Below, piece after piece: positions 53,526 through 62,530 of a stretch of 64,000 bases of DNA. Positions within the stretch are counted from its first letter, which is position 1; every line of letters starts with the position of its first letter. The translations under genes were made by a program, and so were the position numbers. The stretch comes from Conyzicola nivalis_A (GTDB taxonomy: Bacteria > Actinomycetota > Actinomycetes > Actinomycetales > Microbacteriaceae), in NCBI RefSeq assembly GCF_040548875.1, contig NZ_JBEPSJ010000002.1:1-64000 (forward strand), read 5' to 3'. A model generated the notes under the pieces. That model had not been told where the DNA came from, did not search any database, and worked only from the letters and a program-made list of their open reading frames with translations.

Positions 53526-53867
53526 TTATTCCCGTTGCGCGTCACCTGTCGGGTTGGCGGTCGGGTCGGCGGCGCCGGTGCGCGTCGCATCCGGGTCGCG
53601 CACGTCGCCGGCCTTCTCGGCGGCGGCCTCGGCCTCGAGCTTCTCGCGGATCTCCGAGCGGTAGCGGGTGCGGCGCACGCGACGGGTCATGTCGAGGATG
53701 AGCAGCAGCGTCGCGAGCGCGATCGCGAAGGTCACGGCGAATCCGACCCAGGTGGGCGTGACGAGGTCTTCGTCGCCGTTGTACGAGCCGAAGGTCGGCG
53801 AGGGCGTCGGAGCGGTGCCCGTGAGCCACACTCCCGCGCGCAGGTAGGCATCGGTCAGGTGGATCAT
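53526..53867 (-). CDS. Small single-TM protein coupled to mca
   Basis: The 113-residue protein has an outer N-terminal part of about 37 residues, one TM helix (about 41-60, VGFAVTFAIALATLLLILDM), a basic RRVRRTRYRSEIREKLEAEA stretch on the inner side and a charged low-complexity tail. No family is recognised, though proteins of this kind often follow mca in Microbacteriaceae, to my recollection. The ATG overlaps the mca stop (ATGA), so the two are translated together. Confidence 0.72.
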   Translation of the reverse strand: MIHLTDAYLRAGVWLTGTAPTPSPTFGSYNGDEDLVTPTWVGFAVTFAIALATLLLILDMTRRVRRTRYRSEIREKLEAEAAAEKAGDVRDPDATRTGAADPTANPTGDAQRE

Positions 53868-54739
53868 GGGGTGTCCTCATCGGTAATGCCGGCGAACAGG
53901 TCGGTCTCGGGCAGCGTCGTCTCGACGCGGGAGGCGACGAGTTCGAAGTCCTCCCACGGCCAGGCGGAGCGCTGCACGTCGTTGGGCCAGAAGAAGAAGG
54001 GGCTGTCGGGCGGCACCTGGCTGGCGTGGGCGCGCAGTGCCGCGTCGCGCACGTCGAAGAACTCGCCCGCGGGAACCTGCGTCGTGATGCTGGGTTCGGG
54101 TCGCTCGCTCATCCAGCCCTGCATCTCCTCGAGCGACTCGAGCAGCGGGTGGTCGGGCTGGCTCTCGCGCAGCGCGGTGTGCACGGCGCGGAATCGCTGG
54201 GGGCTGATGATGCGGTCGTAGTACACCTTGCTCGTGGTCCATGCGGCGCCCCACTCCGGCAAGCGGTCGGGGTCGGCGGCGGCGGCCATGGCCCATTTCG
54301 CCACCTCGTGCGCACGGATGTGGTCGGGGTGCGGGTAGCCGCCGTTCTCGTCGTAGCTGATGACGACGTGGGGGCGGAACTCGCGGATCACCTTCACCAG
54401 CGGCACACCGGAGATCTCGAGCGGGGTCATGGCGAAGCTCTGCGGCTGCAGCGCCTCCCCGTTCTCGGGGAGCCCGGAGTCGAGATAGCCGAGCCAGCGG
54501 TGCTCGATGCCCATGGCCTCTCGGGCACGGTCCATCTCGAGTCGGCGGAGTCCGCCCATGTCGCGGTCGGCCATGGCGGCCTGGTCGAGGTGCGGGTTCT
54601 GGATGTCTCCGGCTTCGCCGCCCGTGCAGCTCACGACCATGACCCGCGCACCGAGGCTGCGGTAGTAGGCGTAGGTGGCGGCGCCCTTGCTCGACTCGTC
54701 GTCGGGGTGGGCGTGTACCGCAAGCAGCCGCAGTGTCAC
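53864..54739 (-). CDS. mca: Mycothiol S-conjugate amidase
   Basis: Mca cleaves mycothiol conjugates of electrophiles so that the mercapturic acid can be exported; mycothiol is the main thiol of actinobacteria. The 291-residue protein is a PIG-L/LmbE zinc amidase with HAHPDDES (9-16) and PHPDHIRAH near 141-149. The length and the C-terminal region favour Mca over the deacetylase MshB, which shares the fold. The start is GTG with AGGAG four bases upstream. It is divergent from DUF4307. Confidence 0.93.
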   Translation of the reverse strand: MTLRLLAVHAHPDDESSKGAATYAYYRSLGARVMVVSCTGGEAGDIQNPHLDQAAMADRDMGGLRRLEMDRAREAMGIEHRWLGYLDSGLPENGEALQPQSFAMTPLEISGVPLVKVIREFRPHVVISYDENGGYPHPDHIRAHEVAKWAMAAAADPDRLPEWGAAWTTSKVYYDRIISPQRFRAVHTALRESQPDHPLLESLEEMQGWMSERPEPSITTQVPAGEFFDVRDAALRAHASQVPPDSPFFFWPNDVQRSAWPWEDFELVASRVETTLPETDLFAGITDEDTP

Positions 54740-54816
54740 CGAACTCCTAGCCCTGATCGAATACCCTTGAGGCTCATAGCCTTCACTCAAGAGTAACCGC
54801 AGCACCTGGAGCATTC

Positions 54817-55233
54817 TTGTCATCGACCCAGCAGGACACTGCGCAGGACCTCGACGCCCGCTACGGTCGCTCGCCGAGGAGCAGCCGGCGCAACAAGTGG
54901 GTCTTCGGGTCGACCGCGGCCGCGTTCGTCGCGGTGTTCGCCGCGTGGCTCGTCTGGGGCGGGCTGCTCGGCGCCCCGGCCGAGATCGCGGTCGAGGACA
55001 CGGGACACACCGTCGTGAGCGATTCTCTCGTGCAGGTGCGGTACCAGCTCACCGTCGACGCGGGCAAGACGGTCGACTGCGCGGTACAGGCGCTCAACTC
55101 CACGTTCGGCATCGTGGGCTGGAAAGTCGTCAGCGTGCCCCCGTCGGAGACGCGCACCCGGTCGCTCGTGGAGGAAGTGCGAACGACCGAGTTGTCTGTA
55201 ACCGGGTTGATATACCGCTGCTGGCTCACATAG
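54817..55233 (+). CDS. DUF4307 membrane-anchored protein
   Basis: The 138-residue protein has a short cytoplasmic N-terminus ending in RSSRRNKWVFG, one TM helix (about 33-52) and an outer domain with the DUF4307 pattern (VSDSLVQVRYQLTVDAGKTVDCAVQALN, in pieces; C-terminal TTELSVTGLIYRCWLT). Two cysteines could form a disulfide. The start appears to be TTG, with a GGAG site eight bases upstream. DUF4307 genes lie next to mca and greA in many actinobacteria; function unknown. Confidence 0.87.
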   Translation: MSSTQQDTAQDLDARYGRSPRSSRRNKWVFGSTAAAFVAVFAAWLVWGGLLGAPAEIAVEDTGHTVVSDSLVQVRYQLTVDAGKTVDCAVQALNSTFGIVGWKVVSVPPSETRTRSLVEEVRTTELSVTGLIYRCWLT

Positions 55234-55252
55234 TCTTGACCGATTCGCCCAT

Positions 55253-55277
55253 AAGACCGGTCAGTGCGACCGGTCTT
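55253..55277 (+). terminator. Hairpin between DUF4307 and greA
   Basis: AAGACCGGTC pairs perfectly with GACCGGTCTT across a five-base loop. It ends 20 bases before the greA GTG. It may terminate the DUF4307 transcript or lie in the greA leader; there is no T-run. Confidence 0.55.
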
Positions 55278-55297
55278 CATCTGTATAGGAGAGCATT

Positions 55298-55786
55298 GTG
55301 ACTAACGACGGTTCAGTCACCTGGTTGACCCAGGAGGCGTTCGATCGCCGCAGTGCAGAACTCGAGCAGCTCTCGGGGGAGGGTCGCATCGAGATCGCCA
55401 AGAAGATCGAGATTGCGCGCGAAGAGGGAGACCTCAAGGAGAACGGCGGCTACCACGCCGCCAAGGAGGAGCAGGGCAAGATCGAGGCGCGCATCCGCGT
55501 GCTCACCGAGCTGCTGCGCCACGCGACCGTCGGCGAAGCGCCGCAGTCGAGCGGCGTCGTCGAGCCCGGCACGGTCATCACCGCCAACATCCTCGGTGAC
55601 AAGAGCGTGTTCCTGCTCGGCAGCCGCGAGATCGTCGGCGACGCCGAACTCGACGTCTACAGCGAGGGCAGCCCGCTCGGCACCGCCATCATGGGCATGA
55701 AGGTCGGAGAGTCGACGAGCTACACCGCCCCGAACGGCAAGTCGATCTCGGTCGAGATCGTCGCGGTCGAGACGTACATTCCGTAG
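55298..55786 (+). CDS. greA: Transcription elongation factor GreA
   Basis: GreA rescues backtracked RNA polymerase by stimulating transcript cleavage. The 162-residue protein has the N-terminal coiled coil (about 10-75, with the acidic tip near REEGDLKENGGYHAAKEEQG) and the C-terminal FKBP-like domain (SPLGTAIMGMKVGESTSYTAPNG). The GTG start has AGGAGA seven bases upstream. A block of short repeats follows the gene and separates it from the convergent ilvA. Confidence 0.96.
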   Translation: MTNDGSVTWLTQEAFDRRSAELEQLSGEGRIEIAKKIEIAREEGDLKENGGYHAAKEEQGKIEARIRVLTELLRHATVGEAPQSSGVVEPGTVITANILGDKSVFLLGSREIVGDAELDVYSEGSPLGTAIMGMKVGESTSYTAPNGKSISVEIVAVETYIP

Positions 55787-55794
55787 GCAGCGCC

Positions 55795-55904
55795 GGTCGC
55801 TGAGCCCGTCGAAACGTGGTCGCTGAGCCCGTCGAAGCGCGGCTCCGGCAGATTTGCCCTTCGACAGGCTCAGGGACCGAAGCGGCGCTCAGGGACCGAA
55901 GCGG
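55795..55904. repeat. Cluster of short palindromic repeats between greA and ilvA
   Basis: Two forward copies with core CGCTGAGCCCGTCGAA lie at 55795-55816 and 55818-55839. Two inverted, partial copies follow, ending in an exact 18-base direct repeat GCTCAGGGACCGAAGCGG (55868-55885 and 55887-55904). The forward and inverted copies can pair into a hairpin between the two convergent genes. The same element lies in pheT and, diverged, in argD. Confidence 0.8.
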
Positions 55905-55905
55905 C

Positions 55906-57144
55906 CTAGAAGTCGACGCGCGGCTCGTAGCCCTCGTCGCGCAGCCGCGTGAGCACCTCTTGCGCGTGCTCGGGCCCGCGGGTCTCGATGTGCAGTTCGA
56001 GCACGACCTGGCTGATCTGCATGCCGTCGCTGTGCCGCGTGTGCAGCACCTCGACGACGTTGGCGTTCGCCTCGGCGACGAGCGCCGCGGTGCGTGCCAG
56101 CTGGCCGGGACGGTCGGGCAGCGGGATGCGCAGCTTGAGATAGCGCTCCGAGGCGGCGAGGCCGTGGCTGATCACGCGCTCCATCATCATCGGGTCGATG
56201 TTGCCGCCGCTGAGCACCACGACAGTCTTGCCGGCGTCGGTGACCAGTCCGGCGAGGATCGCCGCGACGCCCACCGCGCCCGCCGGCTCCACCACGAGCT
56301 TGGCCCGTTCGAGCAGCAGCAGCAGGGCGCGCGCGATGAGGTCGTCGTCGACGGTGATGACCTCGTCGACGAACTCGCTGATCATGGCGAAGTTGAGCAC
56401 CCCGGGCTTCGACACGTTGATGCCGTCGGCGATCGTCGGCAGGGTCGTGACAGCGGTGATGTAGCCGTTCTGCAGCGAGATCGGGTAGGGCGCGGCGTTC
56501 GAGGCCTGCACGCCGATGACGCGCACAGTGCGCCCCTCGAGGGCGGCGCGCTGCTTGACGACGCTCGCGACGCCGGAGATGAGCCCGCCGCCGCCGATCG
56601 GCACGATGAAGGTGTCGACGTCGGAGACCTGCTCGAGCATCTCGAGCCCCAGGGTGCCCTGGCCGGTGACGACGTCCATGTGGTCGAAAGGCGGGATGAG
56701 CACGGCGCCGGTCTTCTCCGAGAACTCGGCGGCGGCCCGCAGCGGCTCCTCCACGGTGGTTCCGCGCAACACGATGTCAGCGCCGTAGCCGCGGGTCGCC
56801 GCGAGCTTCGGCTGGGGAACGCCGACGGGCATGAAGATCGTGGCCTTGATGCCCAGCTCGCGCGCCGCGAAGGCGACGCCCTGGGCGTGGTTGCCGGCCG
56901 AGGCGGCGACGACGCCGCGCGCCTTCTCCTCGTCGCTCAGTCGCGCGAGCCGGTTGTAGGCGCCGCGGATCTTGTACGACCCGGTGCGCTGCAGGTTCTC
57001 GCACTTGAGCAGCACCGGCGAACCGAGAATATCGGACAAGAAGCGCGCGGTCTCCATCGGCGTGACCTCGGCCACCCGGGAGACGATGTTTCGCGCTCCC
57101 TCGAAATCGGCCAGCGAGGGTCCGACGAGGGAGGTTTCGGTCAT
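55906..57144 (-). CDS. ilvA: Threonine ammonia-lyase (threonine dehydratase)
   Basis: This PLP enzyme deaminates threonine to 2-oxobutyrate for isoleucine synthesis or threonine breakdown. The 412-residue protein has the PLP lysine K58 in GSYKIRGA, the SAGNHAQG block near 90 and the glycine loop PIGGGGLISG. The C-terminal 80 residues form one ACT-type domain (LPDRPGQLARTAALVAEANAN). This single-ACT form resembles the catabolic/biosynthetic short type. The ATG overlaps the stop of the AI-2E-type gene, and the end meets the repeat cluster. Confidence 0.94.
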   Translation of the reverse strand: MTETSLVGPSLADFEGARNIVSRVAEVTPMETARFLSDILGSPVLLKCENLQRTGSYKIRGAYNRLARLSDEEKARGVVAASAGNHAQGVAFAARELGIKATIFMPVGVPQPKLAATRGYGADIVLRGTTVEEPLRAAAEFSEKTGAVLIPPFDHMDVVTGQGTLGLEMLEQVSDVDTFIVPIGGGGLISGVASVVKQRAALEGRTVRVIGVQASNAAPYPISLQNGYITAVTTLPTIADGINVSKPGVLNFAMISEFVDEVITVDDDLIARALLLLLERAKLVVEPAGAVGVAAILAGLVTDAGKTVVVLSGGNIDPMMMERVISHGLAASERYLKLRIPLPDRPGQLARTAALVAEANANVVEVLHTRHSDGMQISQVVLELHIETRGPEHAQEVLTRLRDEGYEPRVDF

Positions 57145-58310
57145 TGCTTGATAGCTTCTTTCAGCCCGGGACGCGTGGTGGTGCGCCATCTTCCGCTCGC
57201 GATATAGGTCACCATGACGTTGAGCGTTGCCACTAACGGTACAGCGAACAGCGCACCGATAATCCCAGCGACGCCGGAACCGGCGGCAACCGCGAAGACG
57301 ACGGCGAGCGGATGCACCTTGACGGCCGCTCCCATCACGAGGGGCTGGAGGATGTGGCCCTCGACCTGCTGCACGAGGAGCACGATTCCGAGCATGATGA
57401 GCGCCTGCCAGGGACCGAGGTAGACGAGGGCGACGAATATCGCGATCGACCCGGTCACCACCGCGCCGACGACGGGGATGAACGATCCGAGGAACACTGC
57501 GATGGTGATCGGGATCACCAGCGGGAATCCGCCGAAGGGCAGGCCGAGGATGAACGCGCCGAGGCCGATGCCGACGGCGTCGACGAAGGCGACGAAGATC
57601 TGCACCTTCACGAAGGTGGTGAGGGTGATCCAGCCGGCGTGTCCCGATCCGTCGACGGCGGCGCGCGCCTTGCGGGGGAACAGGCGCACGACCCAGTTCC
57701 AGATGCCCTTGCCGTCTATGAGGATGAAGAGCGTCGCGAAGAGCACGAGCAGCACGCCGACGAGGAAGTGCCCGGCCGTGGTGCCCACGGTCAGGGCGCC
57801 CGACCACAGCGTCGAACTGTCGGCCTGGATCGCCGTCCACGCATCCTCGAGGTATCCGTTGAACTCGGAGGAGTTGATCCCGAACGTCACGTTGAGCCAG
57901 TCCTGGAACTCCTCGTACGCGATGATCGAACGATCCTGGATGTCGCCGTAGCCCTGACGGATCTGCCAGACGATGAGGTAGATGAGCCCGGAGATCACCA
58001 CGATCGCACCGAGCAGGGCGACCGCGACGGCCAGTGCCTTCGGCCAGTGGTGCCGCACGAGGAACTGCACGATGGGCACGAGCAACGCGGCGACGAGCAC
58101 GGCGATCATCAACGGGATGACGATGTCGCGCAACTGGATGATGAGCAGCCCGAAGACCACGAGCACGCCGACTATGGCGAGGATGCGCCACGACCACGCT
58201 CCGGCGATCTTCATGCCTGCCGGCAGGGTGTCGGCGACGACGTCGCCGCTCGAGATCGGGACTGCGGCGGGTGCTAGCGACTCTGGGGCACGGCGGGATC
58301 GGAAGAGCAT
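57141..58310 (-). CDS. AI-2E family transporter
   Basis: The 389-residue membrane protein has about eight TM helices. The family blocks are the N-terminal LRDIVIPLMIAVLVAALLVP (62-81), LFILIDGKG near 208 and the C-terminal GSFIPVVGAVVTG and QQVEGHILQPLVMG. Members export signals, Na+ or unknown substrates, so autoinducer transport should not be assumed. TAGACT lies six bases before the ATG. It is coupled to ilvA by an ATGA overlap, which may hint at an amino-acid-related role. Confidence 0.9.
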   Translation of the reverse strand: MLFRSRRAPESLAPAAVPISSGDVVADTLPAGMKIAGAWSWRILAIVGVLVVFGLLIIQLRDIVIPLMIAVLVAALLVPIVQFLVRHHWPKALAVAVALLGAIVVISGLIYLIVWQIRQGYGDIQDRSIIAYEEFQDWLNVTFGINSSEFNGYLEDAWTAIQADSSTLWSGALTVGTTAGHFLVGVLLVLFATLFILIDGKGIWNWVVRLFPRKARAAVDGSGHAGWITLTTFVKVQIFVAFVDAVGIGLGAFILGLPFGGFPLVIPITIAVFLGSFIPVVGAVVTGSIAIFVALVYLGPWQALIMLGIVLLVQQVEGHILQPLVMGAAVKVHPLAVVFAVAAGSGVAGIIGALFAVPLVATLNVMVTYIASGRWRTTTRPGLKEAIKQ

Positions 58311-58316
58311 TTCCCG

Positions 58317-58322
58317 AGTCTA
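58317..58322 (-). promoter_or_regulatory. Candidate -10 element of the AI-2E family gene (leaderless)
   Basis: TAGACT lies six bases before the ATG. Confidence 0.45.
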
Positions 58323-58343
58323 TGTTTCCGAACTCGTATTGCT

Positions 58344-59432
58344 CTATTGCTCGCGAGGACTTGCGGCGACGGGGGCCATCCGCAATAGGAGGTGCGCGGT
58401 CTCGCCGACCTCGGGCTGGTCGTTGACGTCGTGCTGCACCGCGATGAGGGTGCCGTCGGGCAGCAGGAAGTCGGTGCGGCGGAGGGAGCCGAGGAAGCTC
58501 GACGACACGACGGTCGCGCCGATGGCGCCCGCCCTGTCGGCCGTGGCGAGGGCGACGTCCTCGGGACGGATGAGGGCGTAGACCGGCCCGTCGGGCTGCG
58601 GTTCGCCGAGGAGGGGCAGGCGGACGCCGTGCACGACGACCTCGCCGCCCACGACCTCGCCGGGGACGCGGCTCGTGAGGCCGACGAAGTCGGCGACGAA
58701 GGGGTTGGCGGGGGTCGCGTACAGCTCGCGCGGGGTGCCGATCTGCTCGATGCGGCCGGCGCGCATCACGGCGACCCGGTCGGCGACGGCGAGCGCCTCC
58801 TCCTGGTCGTGGGTCACGAACAGGGTCGTGATGCCGAGGTCGCGCGTGATGCGGCGGATCTCCTCACGCAGCTGCACGCGCACCTTCGCGTCGAGGGCGC
58901 TGAGCGGCTCGTCGAGCAGCAGCACCCGGGGCCGGGTGACGAGCGCGCGGGCGAGCGCGACCCGCTGCTGCTGTCCGCCGGAGAGCTGGTGCGCGAAGCG
59001 CGCACCGTGCGAGCCGAGGCCGACCATCTCGAGGGCCTCGGCCGCTCGCGTGGCCCGCTCCGCCTTCGCGACCCTGCGCATCCGCAGCCCGAACTCCACG
59101 TTCTCCATCACCGTCATGTGCGGGAAGAGCGAGTACGACTGGAAGACCATTCCGATGTCGCGCTTGTTGGTGGGGGTCGACGCGACGTCGACCCCGTCGA
59201 TGAGGATGCTTCCCGAGTCGATCGTCTCGAGCCCGGACAGCGCGCGGAGCGCCGTCGTCTTGCCGCAGCCCGACGGGCCGAGCAGGGCGACGAACTCCCC
59301 CGGCTGCATGACCAGGTCGATGCCCGACAGCGCCTGCACGCCGCCGTAGCTCTTGACGACGTCGCGCAACTCGACGGTGGCGCCGCTTCCGGGCTCGGCG
59401 GCCATGGTGCGGGTGGGTGCGGTGAGGGTCAT
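58344..59432 (-). CDS. Iron/polyamine-type ABC transporter ATP-binding protein
   Basis: The 362-residue ATPase has Walker A GPSGCGKTT (52-60), Q-loop VFQSYSLFPHM, signature LSGGQQQR, Walker B VLLLDEPLSALD and H-loop FVTHDQEEA. A C-terminal TOBE-like domain (about 270-355) includes YALIRPEDVALA. This architecture is that of PotA/FbpC/PhnT importers. It ends the four-gene operon (binding protein, two permeases, ATPase). The ATG overlaps the stop of the second permease. Confidence 0.92.
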   Translation of the reverse strand: MTLTAPTRTMAAEPGSGATVELRDVVKSYGGVQALSGIDLVMQPGEFVALLGPSGCGKTTALRALSGLETIDSGSILIDGVDVASTPTNKRDIGMVFQSYSLFPHMTVMENVEFGLRMRRVAKAERATRAAEALEMVGLGSHGARFAHQLSGGQQQRVALARALVTRPRVLLLDEPLSALDAKVRVQLREEIRRITRDLGITTLFVTHDQEEALAVADRVAVMRAGRIEQIGTPRELYATPANPFVADFVGLTSRVPGEVVGGEVVVHGVRLPLLGEPQPDGPVYALIRPEDVALATADRAGAIGATVVSSSFLGSLRRTDFLLPDGTLIAVQHDVNDQPEVGETAHLLLRMAPVAASPREQ

Positions 59433-60271
59433 GATTCACTTCCGGTGCGACCGGTGCGGCCGAGTCGGCCGATGGAGAGCAGGAGCACGAACGCCAGCGC
59501 GAGCGCCAGCAGTGCGAAGATGACCGCGACGTATGGGTCGGACTGCGAGACCTGCAGCAGCGCGGTCTGCAGGTTCACCCGGTTGAGCAGGCTCGCGATG
59601 GTGAACTCGCCGAGCACGACGGCGACCGAGATGAAGCTCGCGGCCAGGACGCCGCGCTTGAGGTTGGGCAGCAGCACGAACCAGAGCACGCGGCCCCAGC
59701 CGGCGCTGAGCGTGCGCCCGGCCTCGCTCAGGGTGACGACGTCGACCGCGTCGAGGTTCGACTGGATGGCGCGGTAGGCGTACGGCAGCACGGTGATGCC
59801 GTAGGCGAAGGCGAGGGTCCAGATCGAGCCCCCGGCGACCGTGACGACCACCGAGTACACCGGCGCGAGGCCGACGACGAGCACGATGGCGGGCACGGTG
59901 ATCGGGATGATGGAGATGAACTCGAGCACTCGACGCAGGCGCGGGAACTGCAGGTGCACGAGGATCATCGTGGGCAGCAGCACGACCAGCACGATGCCGA
60001 CCGTGACGACGGCGAGCAGCAGCGAGTTGCCGATCGCCGTGAACAGGTTGCGGTAGGTGCGCGCGGCGTCCTCGTCGAAGAGGCCGGTCCAGTGGTCGAG
60101 CGTGTGCCCGCCGGAGAGCCCGTCGCGGAAGGTGAACTCCACCATGGCGAAGATCGGGAACGCGAACACCAGGCCGACGACGCCGAGGATGATCCAGCGC
60201 ACGACGTGGTTCGGCTCGGCGCCGATGCGCACGGCGGCCAGACGCCCGGAGTCGTTCTTCACGGCGGTCAT
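59429..60271 (-). CDS. Iron/polyamine-type ABC transporter permease (PotC-like)
   Basis: This second permease of 280 residues has about six TM helices; the first is near 24-46. The EAA loop is DVVTLSEAGRTLSAGWGRVLWFVLLPNL in outline. Near the C-terminus GEFTIASLLNRVNLQTALLQ resembles PotC/ThiP-type subunits. The ATG overlaps the stop of the first permease (ATGA). It forms the channel with that partner. Confidence 0.9.
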   Translation of the reverse strand: MTAVKNDSGRLAAVRIGAEPNHVVRWIILGVVGLVFAFPIFAMVEFTFRDGLSGGHTLDHWTGLFDEDAARTYRNLFTAIGNSLLLAVVTVGIVLVVLLPTMILVHLQFPRLRRVLEFISIIPITVPAIVLVVGLAPVYSVVVTVAGGSIWTLAFAYGITVLPYAYRAIQSNLDAVDVVTLSEAGRTLSAGWGRVLWFVLLPNLKRGVLAASFISVAVVLGEFTIASLLNRVNLQTALLQVSQSDPYVAVIFALLALALAFVLLLSIGRLGRTGRTGSES

Positions 60272-61218
60272 CGCTGCCACCTCGACGTGCGCGACTGCAG
60301 CACGGAGTAGCCCCACATCACGACGACCATGACGACGACCATCCCGAGCGCGAGGGCGCCGGCCATGTTCTCGCGGCCGAGCACGGTCTCGCTGACGAGC
60401 GCCGCGCGGATCTGCAGCGGCACAATCGGCGAGCCCTGGCTGACGAGGGCGGCCGCCGTGGCGTACGACGAGAACGCGTTGGCGAACAGCAGCAGGAGGC
60501 TGCCGAAGAAGGAGGGCGCGAGCACCGGGAACGCGATGCGGGTCCAGTAGGTGAGCCGGGTGCCGCCGAGGGTGGCGTTCGCCTCGGCCCACTGCCTCTT
60601 CAGCCCCTCGAGGGCGGGCAGGAAGGTGATGACCATCAGGGGAACCTGGAAGTAGGTGTAGACGACGAGTAGGCCGGCCGGCTGGTAGAGCCAGGTGCCG
60701 TTCGCGTAGATGTCGAAGCCGACGGTGTTCTTCAGCCACAGGGTCAGCAGGCTCTGCAGGCCGATGGCGGCGATGAACGCGAAGGCGAGCATCACGCCGC
60801 CGAACTGGGCGAGAACGCTGGCGACGGAGTCGATGACCGACCGCAGGGCGCCGTCGGCACGGGTGCCGAGCAGGGCGTAGCAGACGAGTGCTCCGACCAC
60901 GGCTCCGACGACGGCGGTGACCGCCGACACCCAGAACGACGCGGCGAAGGTGTTCAGCACCAGCGGGTCGAGGAGGCCTGCGATGTTGGTGAGGGTGAAC
61001 GCGCCGTCCTCGGTGAAGAACCCGGTGGTGACCGCGAGGATCGTCGGGATGAAGAGGAAGACGAGCACGTAGAGCGCGAAGGGGGTGAGCCCGAGGTACG
61101 TGACCAGCCCGCGGGAGGCGCGGCGCCGGGGTGAGCTGGCCGGTCCGGTGAGCGGGTGCCGCGGAGACGTGGTCTCCGCAGCACCCGCCACGAGAACTGG
61201 CGCGTTGGCGACAGTCAT
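60268..61218 (-). CDS. Iron/polyamine-type ABC transporter permease (PotB-like)
   Basis: The first permease of 316 residues has a disordered N-terminus (about 1-38) and about six TM helices beginning at LGLTPFALYVLVFLFIPTIL (42-61). The EAA loop is WAEANATLGGTRLTYWTRIAFPVL in outline. It starts 12 bases after the stop of the binding protein gene. It is PotB-like; a distinction between iron, polyamine and aminophosphonate systems is not possible from the permease. Confidence 0.9.
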   Translation of the reverse strand: MTVANAPVLVAGAAETTSPRHPLTGPASSPRRRASRGLVTYLGLTPFALYVLVFLFIPTILAVTTGFFTEDGAFTLTNIAGLLDPLVLNTFAASFWVSAVTAVVGAVVGALVCYALLGTRADGALRSVIDSVASVLAQFGGVMLAFAFIAAIGLQSLLTLWLKNTVGFDIYANGTWLYQPAGLLVVYTYFQVPLMVITFLPALEGLKRQWAEANATLGGTRLTYWTRIAFPVLAPSFFGSLLLLFANAFSSYATAAALVSQGSPIVPLQIRAALVSETVLGRENMAGALALGMVVVMVVVMWGYSVLQSRTSRWQR

Positions 61219-61230
61219 GGATGCGTGCTG

Positions 61231-62349
61231 CTAGCCGATGGCCGCAGCCCACTTTTCTGCGAGGAGAGCGGATGCCGCGGCGGCCTGCTCCTCGGTGGGC
61301 GTGACGATGTCGCCCTCGAGGTTGCCGATCTTCGCGATGGCGTCTTCGTCGGTGCTGCCCGCCTCGTTCATGGCCTCGATCGTGACCGGGTACGCCCCGC
61401 CGACGATGAAGAGGTTCTGGGCCTCGGCGCTGTAGAGGAACTCCTGCCAGAGACGGGCGGCCGCGGGGTGCGGCGCGTCCTTGCTGATGGCCTGGTTGTA
61501 GAAGCTCGTGTAGGCGGCGCCGGGGAGCGTGGTGACTTCCCAGCCGTCGACGACGGCGGCCTGCGAGAGGTTGTTGTAGCTCCAGTCGAAGACGACCTTC
61601 GTCTCACCCGAGGCGATCGTGGCGGGAGTCGCGTTGACCGGGATGAAGTTGCCGGCCGCGTTCAGCTCGCCGAAGTAGTCGATTCCGTCCTGGAAGTCGT
61701 CGAGGGTTCCGCCCTGCTGCACGGTGGCGAGGCCGACGGCGGCGAACGCCGCGCCCGCCTGGGTCGGGTCGCCGTTGAGTGCGACGGCGCCCTTGTAGTC
61801 GTCGCCGAGGAGGTCGTCGAGCGACTCCGGCTTCGGCACGTCGTTCGAGTTGTAGCCGATCGACATCGAGCCGGTGTAGTCGTTGACCCAGAGGCCGGTC
61901 GACTCCTTGTTGCCCTCGGGGATCTCGTCCCAGTTGGCCACCTGGTAGGGGGCGAAGTAGTCGGTGCTGGCGAGGGCGACCGCGGTGCCGAGGTCGAAGA
62001 CGTCGGGGGCGGTGTCCTGGCCGGCGAGGTTGTCGGCGGCGGCGATCTCCTCGGCGCTGGAGATGTCGGGGTCGGCGGAGTTGACGACGATGTCGTACTT
62101 CTCCTCGAACATGGCCTTGATCTCGCCGTAGTTGGCCCAGTTGTCGGGGAGCGCGATGACGTTGAGCTCGCCTTCCTCCTGTGCGGCCGCGACGAGGGCG
62201 TCGAGTCCGCCGAAGTCGTCGGCCGAGGTCGCGGTCGCCGCGTCGACGTCGGTCGCGGCCGGCGTCTCCGCTGCGGTCGAGCAGGCGCTGAGGGTGATCG
62301 CGGCGGCGGCGAAGATCGCGATGCCCGCGAGGTGGCGCTTTCTGAACAA
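61231..62349 (-). CDS. Extracellular solute-binding lipoprotein, family 1 (iron/polyamine-like)
   Basis: This 372-residue protein begins at TTG, chosen since AGGAGG lies five bases upstream and the signal peptide then reads MFRKRHLAGIAIF and ends in LSAC with the lipidated cysteine at 23. Downstream ATG-free extension is not supported. The SBP fold shows GELNVIALPDNWANYGEIKA (59-78) and DVFDLGTAVAL. The ligand could be a polyamine, ferric iron, or an aminophosphonate; no clear iron-ligand tyrosine pair was identified. It leads a four-gene importer operon and is divergent from ycaQ. Confidence 0.88.
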   Translation of the reverse strand: MFRKRHLAGIAIFAAAAITLSACSTAAETPAATDVDAATATSADDFGGLDALVAAAQEEGELNVIALPDNWANYGEIKAMFEEKYDIVVNSADPDISSAEEIAAADNLAGQDTAPDVFDLGTAVALASTDYFAPYQVANWDEIPEGNKESTGLWVNDYTGSMSIGYNSNDVPKPESLDDLLGDDYKGAVALNGDPTQAGAAFAAVGLATVQQGGTLDDFQDGIDYFGELNAAGNFIPVNATPATIASGETKVVFDWSYNNLSQAAVVDGWEVTTLPGAAYTSFYNQAISKDAPHPAAARLWQEFLYSAEAQNLFIVGGAYPVTIEAMNEAGSTDEDAIAKIGNLEGDIVTPTEEQAAAASALLAEKWAAAIG

Positions 62350-62516
62350 GGGTTCCTCCTGGTGGGCGCACCGGCCGCCCGCGCTGTGAGCGGGCAGAAG
62401 GGAACCGGGTCGACCGGTGTGAACGCTACGGAGAATGGCGTACCGGGCGGCGACGGGTCGGTGAACGGCTGGCCAACGCCGGTTGTCGGGCAGGCGCCGA
62501 TGTCGGCGGCGGTGGG

Positions 62517-62522
62517 TAGTGT
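62517..62522 (+). promoter_or_regulatory. Candidate -10 element of the YcaQ-like gene (leaderless)
   Basis: TAGTGT lies eight bases before the GTG at 62531. Confidence 0.35.
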
Positions 62523-62530
62523 CAGTCGGT

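Noticed and set aside
57141..58310. Quorum-sensing role for the AI-2E family gene
   Set aside because: The family name comes from one member; there is no luxS or lsr gene nearby and the neighbour is ilvA.
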